Origin: Pseudoalteromonas aliena SW19
GTDB lineage: Bacteria; Pseudomonadota; Gammaproteobacteria; Enterobacterales; Alteromonadaceae
Reading direction: 5' to 3'
DNA length: 64,000 nucleotides
NCBI RefSeq assembly: GCF_014905615.1
Contig: NZ_AQGU01000029.1
Span: forward strand, 62,001 to 126,000
Every line of letters starts with the position of its first letter. Position 1 is the first letter of the stretch. The position numbers and the translations under genes are program-made. The notes below the pieces were generated by a model that ran no database searches, was not told where the DNA came from, and was given only the letters and a program-made list of their open reading frames with translations. This document shows positions 47,784-57,964 of the stretch, piece after piece.

Positions 47784-47812
47784 AAAGCCGCATTTTATGC
47801 GGCTTTTTTTAT
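47784..47812 (+). terminator. terminator of deoB-deoD
   Basis: AAAGCCGCA and TGCGGCTTT form a 9-bp stem with a T-run. The next 220 bases are AT-rich with nothing else seen. Confidence 0.85.
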
Positions 47813-48036
47813 ATCTTTATTTTTGATATTTATGCAACTTTGATTCTGAGAAACCTAAACTCAGTAACATTAATTAAATTTTTGTAATTATTTGTATTTA
47901 TTAAATCATTTTTATATTTTAATCCTAATAACTTATTACTATTTTGTATATATTTAGTACTTAAGTGGCGACTTTTAAGTGGTTTTGAGGTAATTTGTTA
48001 TACTATATGTGAAATTAGTATTAGGTTGTTCGGTAA

Positions 48037-48798
48037 ATGTTAATAGTAGACAGTGGATGTTCAAAAAACTTAATTTTTCCTGAAGAATATTTTGAATACG
48101 ATATAGCTAGTTATCATTTCCATTTTCAGCCTATTTATTGCTTAAAAACGGGAAAAATTAAGCTATACGAAGCGTTATTACGTAACAGCGAATCGACTAC
48201 AAATATTGAAAAAACAGTAATGGCATTAATTTCACAAGGAAAAGAGGATTTATTAACATTGCACACGCTTAGTGCAGTAAAGCCGTTTTTTTCAGATAAG
48301 ATAAAAAGCCCGCTTAGTTTTTCTCTAAACTTTGAGCCCGCACAAATTGCTTCCTCTCGATTTCCTGCACTCGTAAAATACTTTTTTAATCGTTTTAATA
48401 TACCCAAGCAAAATGTAATGCTGGAGATTACTGAACGCGCCTGCTCTACAAAAATGTACCAATCAATGATTAAAAATATAGAAAAGTTAATTACCGAAGG
48501 ATTTGCTTTTGCAATGGATGATTTTGGTACCGGTATGTCTAATTTTGAGTTGTTATCGCAGCTAAATATAAAACTAATTAAAATTGATGGCTGTTTTATT
48601 AATAGCGCATTTGATAATAGCTACTCTAAAAGTATTATCGAAATGGCAGCCACCTTTAAAGAAAAGTTTAATTGCTCAGTGTGTATAGAAGGTCTTGAAA
48701 CTCAAGAGCATATTGATTTTGTTAAAAAACTGAACTTTTGTTTTGGTCAAGGCTATGCACTTGCAAGACCAGCACCGCTTAGCCCTATTTTTGCGTAA
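48037..48798 (+). CDS. EAL-domain c-di-GMP phosphodiesterase
   Basis: 253 residues, a stand-alone EAL domain. The catalytic set is complete: EALLR (ExLxR), Asn in FSLNFEP, LEITE, DDFGTG, Lys in LIKIDG, EGLE and QGYALARP. It should hydrolyse c-di-GMP to pGpG. There is no membrane or sensor domain, so it is cytoplasmic and probably regulated at expression level. A single gene; the 48799-49087 gap after it contains MITE A copy 2. Confidence 0.92.
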   Translation: MLIVDSGCSKNLIFPEEYFEYDIASYHFHFQPIYCLKTGKIKLYEALLRNSESTTNIEKTVMALISQGKEDLLTLHTLSAVKPFFSDKIKSPLSFSLNFEPAQIASSRFPALVKYFFNRFNIPKQNVMLEITERACSTKMYQSMIKNIEKLITEGFAFAMDDFGTGMSNFELLSQLNIKLIKIDGCFINSAFDNSYSKSIIEMAATFKEKFNCSVCIEGLETQEHIDFVKKLNFCFGQGYALARPAPLSPIFA

Positions 48799-48911
48799 AT
48801 AAAAGATCACCTCGCTCTAATTTCCCCTGTATGTTCACTTAGCTTAGTGCTAATGTTTACCTTATAAAGCTTACTTTTGCAGTGAGTAATGTTTAAATTA
48901 CATATTAACTC

Positions 48912-49059
48912 GCTTAATTAAGTGAGCTATTTTGAGGTAAGAAAATCGTGTCGATAACAAGGCAAAAATTTCGTTATTTATTCTATATCAGAAGTTTTTA
49001 ACGCAGTTAACGTCAGGTTTAATCCCTCAAATTGATTAAGTATTTTTGCGGATTGGTAT
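48912..49059. mobile_element. MITE type A, copy 2, degenerate left end
   Basis: The right end reads GGATTGGTATT. The body aligns with copy 1 (AGAAAATCG, GATAACAAGGC, TTCTATAT, TTTTTAACG) at roughly 70-75 percent by eye. The left end lacks the ATACCAATT tip. It lies directly upstream of fpr, within 30 bases of the start codon, so the promoter of fpr must be in or beyond it. Confidence 0.6.
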
Positions 49060-49087
49060 TATTGATAGTTAAACTCTGGAGTCAAAT

Positions 49088-49831
49088 ATGTCGAACTGGG
49101 TTGATGCAAGCGTAAAAAAAGTAACGTGGTGGAACGAAACGCTTTTTAGTTTAACGTTAAACGCCGATGTTGAGCCATTTAAAGCAGGGCAATTTACAAA
49201 ACTTTCAGTAATGGATAACGACAAACGCATCGTGCGTGCATATTCATATGTAAACTCTCCCGAAAATAACGATTTAGAATTTTACCTCATTAACGTAGCC
49301 AATGGTTTACTATCGCCACGCTTAGCCAAGTTGCAGCCAGGTGATACCGTTTTAATTGAGCGTCGTGCAACAGGCTTTTTTACCTTAGATGAAATACCAC
49401 AAAGCGAGCAACTTTGGATGCTTAGCACTGGCACTGCTATCGGCCCATTTTTATCAATGCTACAACAATCTGAAATATGGCAAAAATATCAATACATCAA
49501 TTTAGTACATGGCGTACGTTATAATAACGATTTGAGCTATCAAGAGCTTATTAATGAGTTGCTAAAACAGTACCCTGATCAGCTTAACTATATCCCCGTT
49601 GTTAGCCGTGAGAAGCCATTACAGGGGCTAAGTGGTCGAATTACCAATGCTATCGCTAATAAAACCTTATTTGAACACGTAAAACTAAGCCCAACTGCAA
49701 ATAATGCTCAGTTTATGATTTGTGGAAACCCGCAAATGGTTAAAGACACAACCGAGTTACTTATAGGGCAAAACTTTAAGCGAAACCGCCGCAGAGAGCC
49801 TGGCCAAATAACGGTTGAACAGTACTGGTAA
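49088..49831 (+). CDS. fpr: ferredoxin/flavodoxin-NADP+ reductase
   Basis: 247 residues, Fpr type. FAD-binding RAYSYVNSP, LPARLA-like NGLLSPRLAKLQPGD, NADP-binding STGTAIGPFLSML and FMICGNPQM are present, and it ends VEQYW as in E. coli Fpr (about 248 residues). It exchanges electrons between NADPH and ferredoxin or flavodoxin, for Fe-S repair and radical enzymes. GGAG lies 4 bases before the ATG. The MITE A copy upstream may have changed its regulation. Confidence 0.95.
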   Translation: MSNWVDASVKKVTWWNETLFSLTLNADVEPFKAGQFTKLSVMDNDKRIVRAYSYVNSPENNDLEFYLINVANGLLSPRLAKLQPGDTVLIERRATGFFTLDEIPQSEQLWMLSTGTAIGPFLSMLQQSEIWQKYQYINLVHGVRYNNDLSYQELINELLKQYPDQLNYIPVVSREKPLQGLSGRITNAIANKTLFEHVKLSPTANNAQFMICGNPQMVKDTTELLIGQNFKRNRRREPGQITVEQYW

Positions 49832-49847
49832 AGAGGAGTTTAGCAGC

Positions 49848-49913
49848 ATGCGCGCACTGCAAGTACATAATAACTACCCGAAAACTCTAAAATTTGCTAT
49901 GTTGCGTGACTAA
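49848..49913 (+). CDS. candidate 21-aa small protein
   Basis: ATG 49848 to TAA 49911, MRALQVHNNYPKTLKFAMLRD. AGAGGAG lies 9 bases upstream, overlapping the end of fpr, which is the only strong support. The peptide has no membrane segment. It may be translated as a short cistron of the fpr mRNA, or the RBS may be chance. Confidence 0.3.
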   Translation: MRALQVHNNYPKTLKFAMLRD

Positions 49914-49942
49914 CAACGTTTAGTGTTCATATTAGGAAAACT

Positions 49943-50638
49943 ATGAAATCGTTATCTATTATTTTTGCTTCATTAATTACCTGTTTGGCGTTGAGTAGTT
50001 ATGTTGCTGCTCAGCAATCTGAATCAGATGAAACTAAAAAAGCAAATACAGAACAAACGACAAACGATAAAATCAACACGCTAGAATATTCAGCGCCTGT
50101 GCTAAAAAAACCAATTATAAACAATACTAAAGTTGATGACTCTAAAGTATTGGGTAGTGAAGCTGCGCAACCAGTTACAAAACCTAAAAGTAAAATAGAA
50201 AAAGCAGCGGCTGTAGCGCAAGCTGAAAAAGTAGTGGCGCAAGCAAAAGAAGCACTAACAGCCAAACAACAAAGTAAAGCAAAGCAGTCGCGCGAATCAC
50301 TTGCTGTGGTTGAGCAATTAATTAAAGCCTATAATGCACGAAACATAGAAGAATTTATTCGTGTATATGCTGAAGATGTAGAGTTTTATATTTTTCCTAA
50401 TGAGCTATTATTTAAAGGAAAAGAAAAACTAATAGCACGTTATGGGCTAATGTTTAAAAAGCTAAAGTGTATCCACTCATCGCCTATTAAACGTATAGTG
50501 CATGGGGATATAGTGATTGACCATGAGTTATCAGAAACTTGCTCAACCGACGAAAACGTCGTAGATAAACGTTCAGAGCTTGTATCTAGTTATCAAATTA
50601 AAGACGGAAAAATAATCCGCGTATTATTTTTTCGTTAA
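49943..50638 (+). CDS. exported SnoaL/NTF2-like protein
   Basis: 231 residues, signal peptide ending SSYVAA before QQSES. A low-complexity Lys/Ala/Gln linker (about residues 30-110) is followed by a SnoaL/NTF2-like domain: VVEQLIKAYNARNIEEFIRVYAEDVEFYIFP, KGKEKLIARYGLMF and SSYQIKDGKIIRVLFF. Such cone-shaped domains bind small molecules; the catalytic residues are not evident. It is 9 bases before the next small gene, probably one operon. Confidence 0.75.
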   Translation: MKSLSIIFASLITCLALSSYVAAQQSESDETKKANTEQTTNDKINTLEYSAPVLKKPIINNTKVDDSKVLGSEAAQPVTKPKSKIEKAAAVAQAEKVVAQAKEALTAKQQSKAKQSRESLAVVEQLIKAYNARNIEEFIRVYAEDVEFYIFPNELLFKGKEKLIARYGLMFKKLKCIHSSPIKRIVHGDIVIDHELSETCSTDENVVDKRSELVSSYQIKDGKIIRVLFFR

Positions 50639-50647
50639 AGGATTATT

Positions 50648-50968
50648 ATGCAAATAAGTGAAGAAAAAAAAGTCCGTTTAATGTATCGAGTTGAGCCTGG
50701 TTGTTTAGGACCTGATGGTGCAAACCATATAGAAGATTTTTGTCGCTTTGCGAATAAGCATATTAAGTCGCCGTATTATGGTCAATTTGTATTTTTACCA
50801 CGTTACGATAAGCAAGTCGGTGAGCGTCAATATAGCGTAAACAGCCGAAATTTATCTCAAGCGCAGGCTAAAGCATATTTAAATCACTTTGAAATAGAAA
50901 TTGAGCATTTTGAAGAGCAGCTTGATGAATTGCTTACTAAAGCGATTGATTTATACTTTAAACGCTAA
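50648..50968 (+). CDS. conserved hypothetical protein, 106 aa
   Basis: 106 residues starting MQISEEKKVRLMYRVEPGCLGPDGANHIEDFCRFA. Middle part YYGQFVFLPRYDKQVGERQYSV, then a helical end IEIEHFEEQLDELLTKAIDLYFKR. I have a sense of a gammaproteobacterial conserved family but cannot name a function. Cytoplasmic. GGATT precedes the ATG, and it starts 9 bases after the SnoaL-like gene. Confidence 0.75.
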   Translation: MQISEEKKVRLMYRVEPGCLGPDGANHIEDFCRFANKHIKSPYYGQFVFLPRYDKQVGERQYSVNSRNLSQAQAKAYLNHFEIEIEHFEEQLDELLTKAIDLYFKR

Positions 50969-50998
50969 CATTTTTACAAAGCGTAGCGCCGTATTCTA

Positions 50999-51728
50999 TG
51001 TAGGCGTAGAGCTTGCTCACGCGAGAAGCGCAGCTTCTAATTACTGAGTCATTTAAAAACTGTGTTTTTATACGCCAGCAAGCTGCGCGTCTACAAGTTA
51101 GAGCAAATAATGAGGCCGAGTTTAAACATTTTAATGTAGGCGTAGAGCTTGCTTACGGCAGAAATGCAGCCTCTAATTATTTACCCATTTAAAAACTGCG
51201 TTTTTACACGCCAGCAAGCTGCGCGTCTACAAGTTAGAGTAAGTAATGAGGCCGAGTTTAAACATTTTAATGTAGGCGTAGAGCTTGCTTACGGCAGAAG
51301 CGCAGCTTCTAATTATTTACCTATTTAAAAACTGTGTTTTTACACGCCAGCAAGCTGCGCGTCTACAAGTTAGAGCAAACAATGAGGCCGAGTTTAAACA
51401 TTTTCATGTAGGCGTAGAGCCTGCTCATGGCAGAAACGCAGCCTCTAATTATTTACCTATTTAAAAACTGCGTTTTTACACACTAGCAAGCTGCGCGTCT
51501 ACAAGTTAGAGCGAATAATGAGGCCGAGTTTAAACATTTTCTTGTAGGCGTAGAGCTTGCTCACGGCAGAAGCGCAGCTTCTAATTATTTACCTATTTAA
51601 AAACTGCTTTTTACACGCCAGCAAGCTGCGCGTCTACAAGTTAGAGTAAGTAATGAGGCGAGTTTAAATATTTTCATGTAGGCGTAGAGCTTGCTCACGC
51701 GAGAAGCGTAGCTTCTAATTACTTAAAT
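50999..51728. repeat. REP-doublet (REPIN-like) tandem array 1
   Basis: Six units start at 50999, 51135, 51271, 51407, 51543 and 51677 (period 136, last 134). Each begins with a REP: GTAG then GCGT-AG-AGC-TT-GCT-C-ACGC, a hairpin with a bulge. About 60 bases later comes an inverted REP (on the other strand GTAG then ACGC-GC-AGC-TT-GCT-G-GCGT). The outer stem pairs are swapped yet still pair. Between them AGAAGC-GCA-GCTTCT forms another hairpin. The sixth unit has only the forward half. GTAG plus a bulged hairpin is the signature of REPs served by RAYT transposases, and one is at 56643. Confidence 0.85.
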
Positions 51729-51733
51729 GCTAC

Positions 51734-51756
51734 AAAAAGGGCATACGCCCTTTTTT
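51734..51756. terminator. bidirectional terminator after array 1
   Basis: AAAAAGGGC-ATAC-GCCCTTTTTT has T-runs on both strands. It ends the minus-strand TPR gene and any + strand transcript through the array. Confidence 0.8.
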
Positions 51757-51766
51757 ATCAGCTTAA

Positions 51767-52657
51767 TTAAACTGGCTCACCGGCCACAATGGTATTAAAG
51801 CTTTCGTTATCATGCAGGCTTGCAAATGCGCTTTCATGTAATAACTCGTTTCGTAAATTAGGTGAATAATCTAATGCCATTTTTATATCAGCCAAGGCAT
51901 CTGCGTGTTTATGTGTAAGCGCATAAGCACAGGCGCGTTGCCAGTAAGCGTAGCCATAATCGCTGTCTATATCAATGGCTTGATTGCATAGCTCAATGGC
52001 TTGTGCAGTTTCGTTTATCTCTAATAATGCATCGGCTTTATAAGCAATTGCTTCTACATCTTCTGGTTTACGTTGTAAAATTTCGTCAAATATTTCAATT
52101 TTATTGGCAAAATCACTTTCTAAATTTGCGCGCATCCACAGAGAATGAACCTCATTGGTGACCGATATGCGTTCTTGGTTACTCAGTATTTCTTCAGAGC
52201 GCACACGTAATTTTTCCTCTAGAATTTTTAATCTATCCTCGTATTCATCAGTAATAACACTTACGCGTGTATTTACAATATCTTCTACTTTGTTTTTAAC
52301 ATCGCGTAGCGAATTCCAGCCAACCAATACTAAAATTGATGCTGTTGCGGTAATAATAAAAAATACATTATTAATCGTATCGGTGGTGTAAGTTATTGCA
52401 CGATCGGCGGTATCAAGTTGTGCGTGAGTAACTTGTTTAGTGACATCTTCACGTAGCTTTTGTTGATCTTGACGGACGGCTTTTAATTCATCTAAAACGT
52501 AGCGCTCCAAAAGCGGTTTATACATTGGCTCTTTTAATCGATTTAATTCTTGTTGTTGTTCTTGTGCTGTGAGCACATTAGCTTTTTGTTCTGCTGCGTT
52601 CACTGTGGCCGACAAAAGTGTAAAGCAAACAAATAGTAATGATATGTAATAACGCAT
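51767..52657 (-). CDS. membrane-anchored TPR protein
   Basis: 296 residues, signal peptide MRYYISLLFVCFTLLSATVNAA. After a charged helical stretch (about 25-85) comes a membrane segment VFFIITATASILVLVGW (about 98-114), then a coiled coil (IVNTRVSVITDEYEDRLKILEEKLRVRSEEI) and TPR repeats (about 190-275: AIELCNQAIDIDSDYGYAYWQRACAYALTHKHADALADIKMALDYSP). TPRs should face the cytoplasm for protein binding. No partner is obvious. It is monocistronic, between repeat array 1 and the MITE pair. Confidence 0.8.
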   Translation of the reverse strand: MRYYISLLFVCFTLLSATVNAAEQKANVLTAQEQQQELNRLKEPMYKPLLERYVLDELKAVRQDQQKLREDVTKQVTHAQLDTADRAITYTTDTINNVFFIITATASILVLVGWNSLRDVKNKVEDIVNTRVSVITDEYEDRLKILEEKLRVRSEEILSNQERISVTNEVHSLWMRANLESDFANKIEIFDEILQRKPEDVEAIAYKADALLEINETAQAIELCNQAIDIDSDYGYAYWQRACAYALTHKHADALADIKMALDYSPNLRNELLHESAFASLHDNESFNTIVAGEPV

Positions 52658-52744
52658 TGGTACGCCTAGTTAAATTAATTACGAGTGTAACTTTAACACG
52701 CACAGCTAAAAGGCACAAAGCTAGCTAAGCCAAAAATTTTGCAA

Positions 52745-52845
52745 AAAAAAAGCCAGTTCAAGGAGAACCAGCCAAAACTGCTTAAACAACAAAAAGTTGT
52801 AGGGAATCACAGGAGAATAAATTACATACTAACCACATCTAACTG
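52745..52845 (-). ncRNA. candidate small RNA upstream of the TPR gene
   Basis: On the minus strand a weak promoter (TTAACT, 18 bases, TATAGT) is followed by about 95 bases ending in an imperfect hairpin (GCTGGTTC-TCCTT-GAACTGGC) and nine Ts, the shape of a Rho-independent sRNA terminator. Two TTCTCCT runs could pair with ribosome-binding sites. No ORF lies inside. It could also be a leader or attenuator for the TPR gene. Not matched to a known family. Confidence 0.35.
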
Positions 52846-52898
52846 AACTATAACTTAATTTAATTCAATTAGTTAAAAACTTAAAAAAGGTAGAAAGT

Positions 52899-52930
52899 AA
52901 AGGTGTATTGGGCTTATGTAATACACCTTT
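52899..52930. other. perfect 11-bp hairpin of unknown role
   Basis: AAAGGTGTATT and AATACACCTTT around a 10-base loop, without a T-tail on either strand. In the 1.2-kb gap 52658-53883 it stands between the candidate sRNA and the MITE pair. Confidence 0.4.
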
Positions 52931-53076
52931 ATCATAACTACAATTTCATGGCGAAGGGGGGTGTTCCAATGTGCGCTTGAGTAAACTAAAGCCACTTTCA
53001 AACCCTTCACATACCATTACGGCAAAATATTTCGATTCGATCACCACTATTTTAAAAAGATTGAATAGTTGAGTTC

Positions 53077-53344
53077 TAGGGCGTGTTGACCTTTGTGGAT
53101 TGAAATTTGTTCAATCTAGGGGCGATTTAATCGCGGCGCGAGGTTTGTAACCTAGTGGGCTAAGTAAAAATCGAGCAACAAAGAGTTAATTGCCCCTAGA
53201 AAGAACCCAAAGGGCAGCGCATGTTTGGCATTTATGCTGCGTTATCGCCTATTTATGGGGAATAACCACACTGCATAGGCTCTGCCTTGCCTAAATACCA
53301 AACAGTCTGCTGCAAAATCAACCACCAAAGGTCAACACGCCCTA
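53077..53344. mobile_element. MITE type B, copy 3 (left of a fused pair)
   Basis: 268 bases, TAGGGCGTGTTGACCTTTG to CAAAGGTCAACACGCCCTA; the ends are now exact inverted repeats. It shares its final TA with copy 4, giving a head-to-tail pair. Confidence 0.85.
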
Positions 53345-53658
53345 GGGCGTATTGACCTTTGTGGATTGAAATTTGTTCAATCTAGGGGCGATTTAATCGC
53401 GGCGCGAGGTTTGTAACCTAGTGGGCTCGGTAACTGCTCCTGCGTTACTCTAATGGCTTACATCCCTGTAAGAATAAGTCAAAACCGAGCAATAAAGAGT
53501 TAATTGCCCCTAGAAAGAACCCAAAGGGCAGCGCATGTTTGGCATTTATGCTGCGTTATCGCCTATTTATGGGGAATAACCACACTGCATAGGCTCTGCC
53601 TTGCCTAAATACCAAACAGTCTGCTGCAAAATCAATCACGAAAGGTCAACACGCCCTA
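53343..53658. mobile_element. MITE type B, copy 4 (right of a fused pair)
   Basis: 316 bases. It matches copy 3 except for about 50 extra bases around 53429-53477 (TCGGTAACTGCTCCTGCG ... CCCTGTAAGAATAAGTCAA), so it is either an older long form or carries an insertion. It ends in the usual CAACACGCCCTA. The remaining 53659-53883 should hold the katG promoter; no operator is recognised. Confidence 0.85.
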
Positions 53659-53874
53659 ATACCCATCAAAATTATAAATCGGTGCAATCGTTTTAAACTG
53701 TGAGCCAGCGCTGGTATAGCATAATTTATACGCCTATATTAAGGATACGTAAGTTTTAGGTAGGCACACTGAGTGATACGTAAGGCAATTAAATAAAAAT
53801 AGCCGTTACTTTATTAAGCACAACATTATGCATAAACGATGAAATTGATTAAGTATTTTTACTTTCCACAATAA

Positions 53875-56064
<2,190 letters not shown>

Positions 56065-56081
56065 GCTGTGCGTTATATATT

Positions 56082-56630
56082 TGTAGGCGTAGAGCTTGCT
56101 CACGCGAGAAGCGCAGCTTCTAATTATTTACCTATTTAAAAACGGTGTTTTTTATACGCCAGCAAGCTGCGCGTCTACAAGTCAGAGCAAATAATGGAAC
56201 GCATTTTTTGTAGGCGTAGAGCTTGCTCACGCGAGAAGCGCAGCTTCTAATTATTTACCTATTTAAAAACTGCGTTTTTATACGCCAGCAAGCTGCGCGT
56301 CTACAAGTCAGAGCAAATAATGGAGCGTATTTCTTGTAGACGTAGAGCTTGCTCATGCGAGGAGCACAGCTTCTAATTATTGAATCATTTAAAAACGGTG
56401 TTTTTATACGCCAGCAAGCTGCGCGTCTACAAGTAATAGCACATAATAGAACGCATTTCTTGTAGGCGTAGAGCTTGCTCACAGCAGAAGCGCAGCTTCT
56501 AATTACTGAATCATTTAAAAACGGTGTTTTTATACGCCAGCAAGCTGCGCGTCTACAAGTCAGAGCAAGTAATGGAACGCATTTCTGTAGGCGTAGAGCT
56601 TGCTCACGCGAGGAGCGTAGCTTCTAATAC
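56082..56630. repeat. REP-doublet array 2a, downstream of katG
   Basis: Five forward REPs at 56082, 56209, 56335, 56461 and 56586 (period 125-127), with inverted partners between. The units are like array 1 but with a shorter linker (GTCAGAGC...GGAACGCATTTCT in place of GAGGCCGAGTTTAAACATTTT). Open frames of 60-75 codons cross it, but they are by-products of the repeat. Confidence 0.85.
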
Positions 56631-56642
56631 TCAAACTCATCA

Positions 56643-57086
56643 TTATAAATATACACAGTCCCAAAATGGGTATTCACCAACCTCATTTGCAAGGCTTGCC
56701 CGTAAAGGATTTGCAACAATATAGCGGGCTTGGTTAATTAAATCCTCTTCACTTCTGAGTTGATGCTCAAAGTAGCCTTGCTGCCAAACCTTCCCACTAG
56801 AACAATTAAACTTATTTATTTTTACGGTGGTAATGCTTTTATATTGTTTTATAACCTCAGCAAGAGGTAAATCGTTTAATTGAAATAACCAATGTAGATG
56901 ATCTGGCATTAACGTATAACAAACCGTATTCACATTATTTTGCATATAAAGCAAGCTTCGTGCAGCGATACAAGCATTTTCAAAGCTCTTAAATAACAGA
57001 GCTTTTTGGTTTGTGCATATTGTTATGGAGTAAAAGTGGCTTTTTGAGGTGTATCGCCCTGTTAATAATTTTTTAGAGGAATACAT
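56643..57086 (-). CDS. RAYT, REP-associated tyrosine transposase
   Basis: 147 residues, normal for RAYTs. The N-terminal FYSITICT strand, the HUH motif in MPDHLHWLF (residues about 60-68), EVIKQYKSITTVKIN, WQQGYFEHQLRSEED and the catalytic Tyr in ARYIVANPLRA are all present in the Y1/IS200-like order. It should nick single-stranded REP hairpins near GTAG. It lies between REP arrays 2a and 2b. No frameshift or lost catalytic residue is seen, so it may be active. Confidence 0.92.
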   Translation of the reverse strand: MYSSKKLLTGRYTSKSHFYSITICTNQKALLFKSFENACIAARSLLYMQNNVNTVCYTLMPDHLHWLFQLNDLPLAEVIKQYKSITTVKINKFNCSSGKVWQQGYFEHQLRSEEDLINQARYIVANPLRASLANEVGEYPFWDCVYL

Positions 57087-57176
57087 AAAATTTTAATTTA
57101 TTGGGTTTTTTATAAATATAGATAAAACGTGCTGTTCAACAAGTTATATTTTATAGCGCTGAGGTAAATATATCGC

Positions 57177-57862
57177 TGTAGGCGTAGAGCTTGCTCACCC
57201 GAGAAGCGCAGCTTCTAATTATTTACCTATTTAAAAACTGCGTTTTTATACGCCAGCAAGCTGCGCGTCTACAGGTAATAGCAAATAATGGAACGCATTT
57301 CTTGTAGGCGTAGAGCTTGCTCACGCGAGAAGCGCAGCTTCTAATTATTTACCTATTTAAAAACTGCGTTTTTATACGCCAGCAAGCTGCGCGTCTACAA
57401 GTCAGAGCGAATAATGAGGCCGAGTTTAAACATTTTCTTGTAGGCGTAGAGCTTGCTCACGGCAGAAGCGTAGCTTCTAATTACTTAATCATTTAAAAAC
57501 TGCGTTTTTATTCGCCAGCAAGCTGCGCGTCTACAAGTCAGAGCAAACAATGGAACGTATTTCTTGTAGGCGTAGGGTTTGCTCACGCGAGAAGCGCAGC
57601 TTCTAATTACTTAACCATTTAAAAACGGTGTTTTTATACGCCAGCAAGCTGCGCGTCTACAAGTAATAGCAAACAATAGAACGCATTTCTTGTAGGCGTA
57701 GAGCTTGCTCACGCGAGAAGCGCAGCTTCTAATTATTTACCTATTTAAAAACTGCGTTTTTATACGCCAGCAAGCTGCGCGTCTACAAGTCAGAGCAAAC
57801 AATGGAACGCATTTCTTGTAGGCGCAGAGCTTGCTCGCGCGAGAAGCGTAGCTTCTACATAT
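57177..57862. repeat. REP-doublet array 2b, upstream side of the RAYT gene
   Basis: Forward REPs at 57177, 57303, 57439, 57565, 57691 and 57817. The period is 126 except for 57303 to 57439 (136), where the linker is the array-1 type (GAGGCCGAGTTTAAACATTTTC). The last unit is a forward half only. The 90 bases between the RAYT start and 57177 are AT-rich and probably hold its promoter. Confidence 0.85.
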
Positions 57863-57911
57863 TAGAGCAATCTATACGGTGGGTTTACGGGTTTTTTTAT
57901 TCATCACCCAT

Positions 57912-57943
57912 AAAAAAACGGCGCTAAATTTAGCCCCGTTTTT
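57912..57943 (-). terminator. terminator of ybiT
   Basis: ACGGGGCTAAATTTAGCGCCGT on the minus strand, almost fully paired, followed by a run of seven Ts; about 25 bases past the stop. Confidence 0.8.
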
Positions 57944-57964
57944 GTAAGCAATTAGAAAAAGCGT

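Noticed and set aside
53836..53860. Match to MITE A (AAATTGATTAAGTATTTTT) just before katG
   Set aside because: Only about 20 AT-rich bases match; no ends or other body sequence are present.
56255..56724. Open frames of 66-75 codons across REP array 2a
   Set aside because: They follow the repeat period, contain repeated peptide segments and have no RBS; they are by-products of the array.
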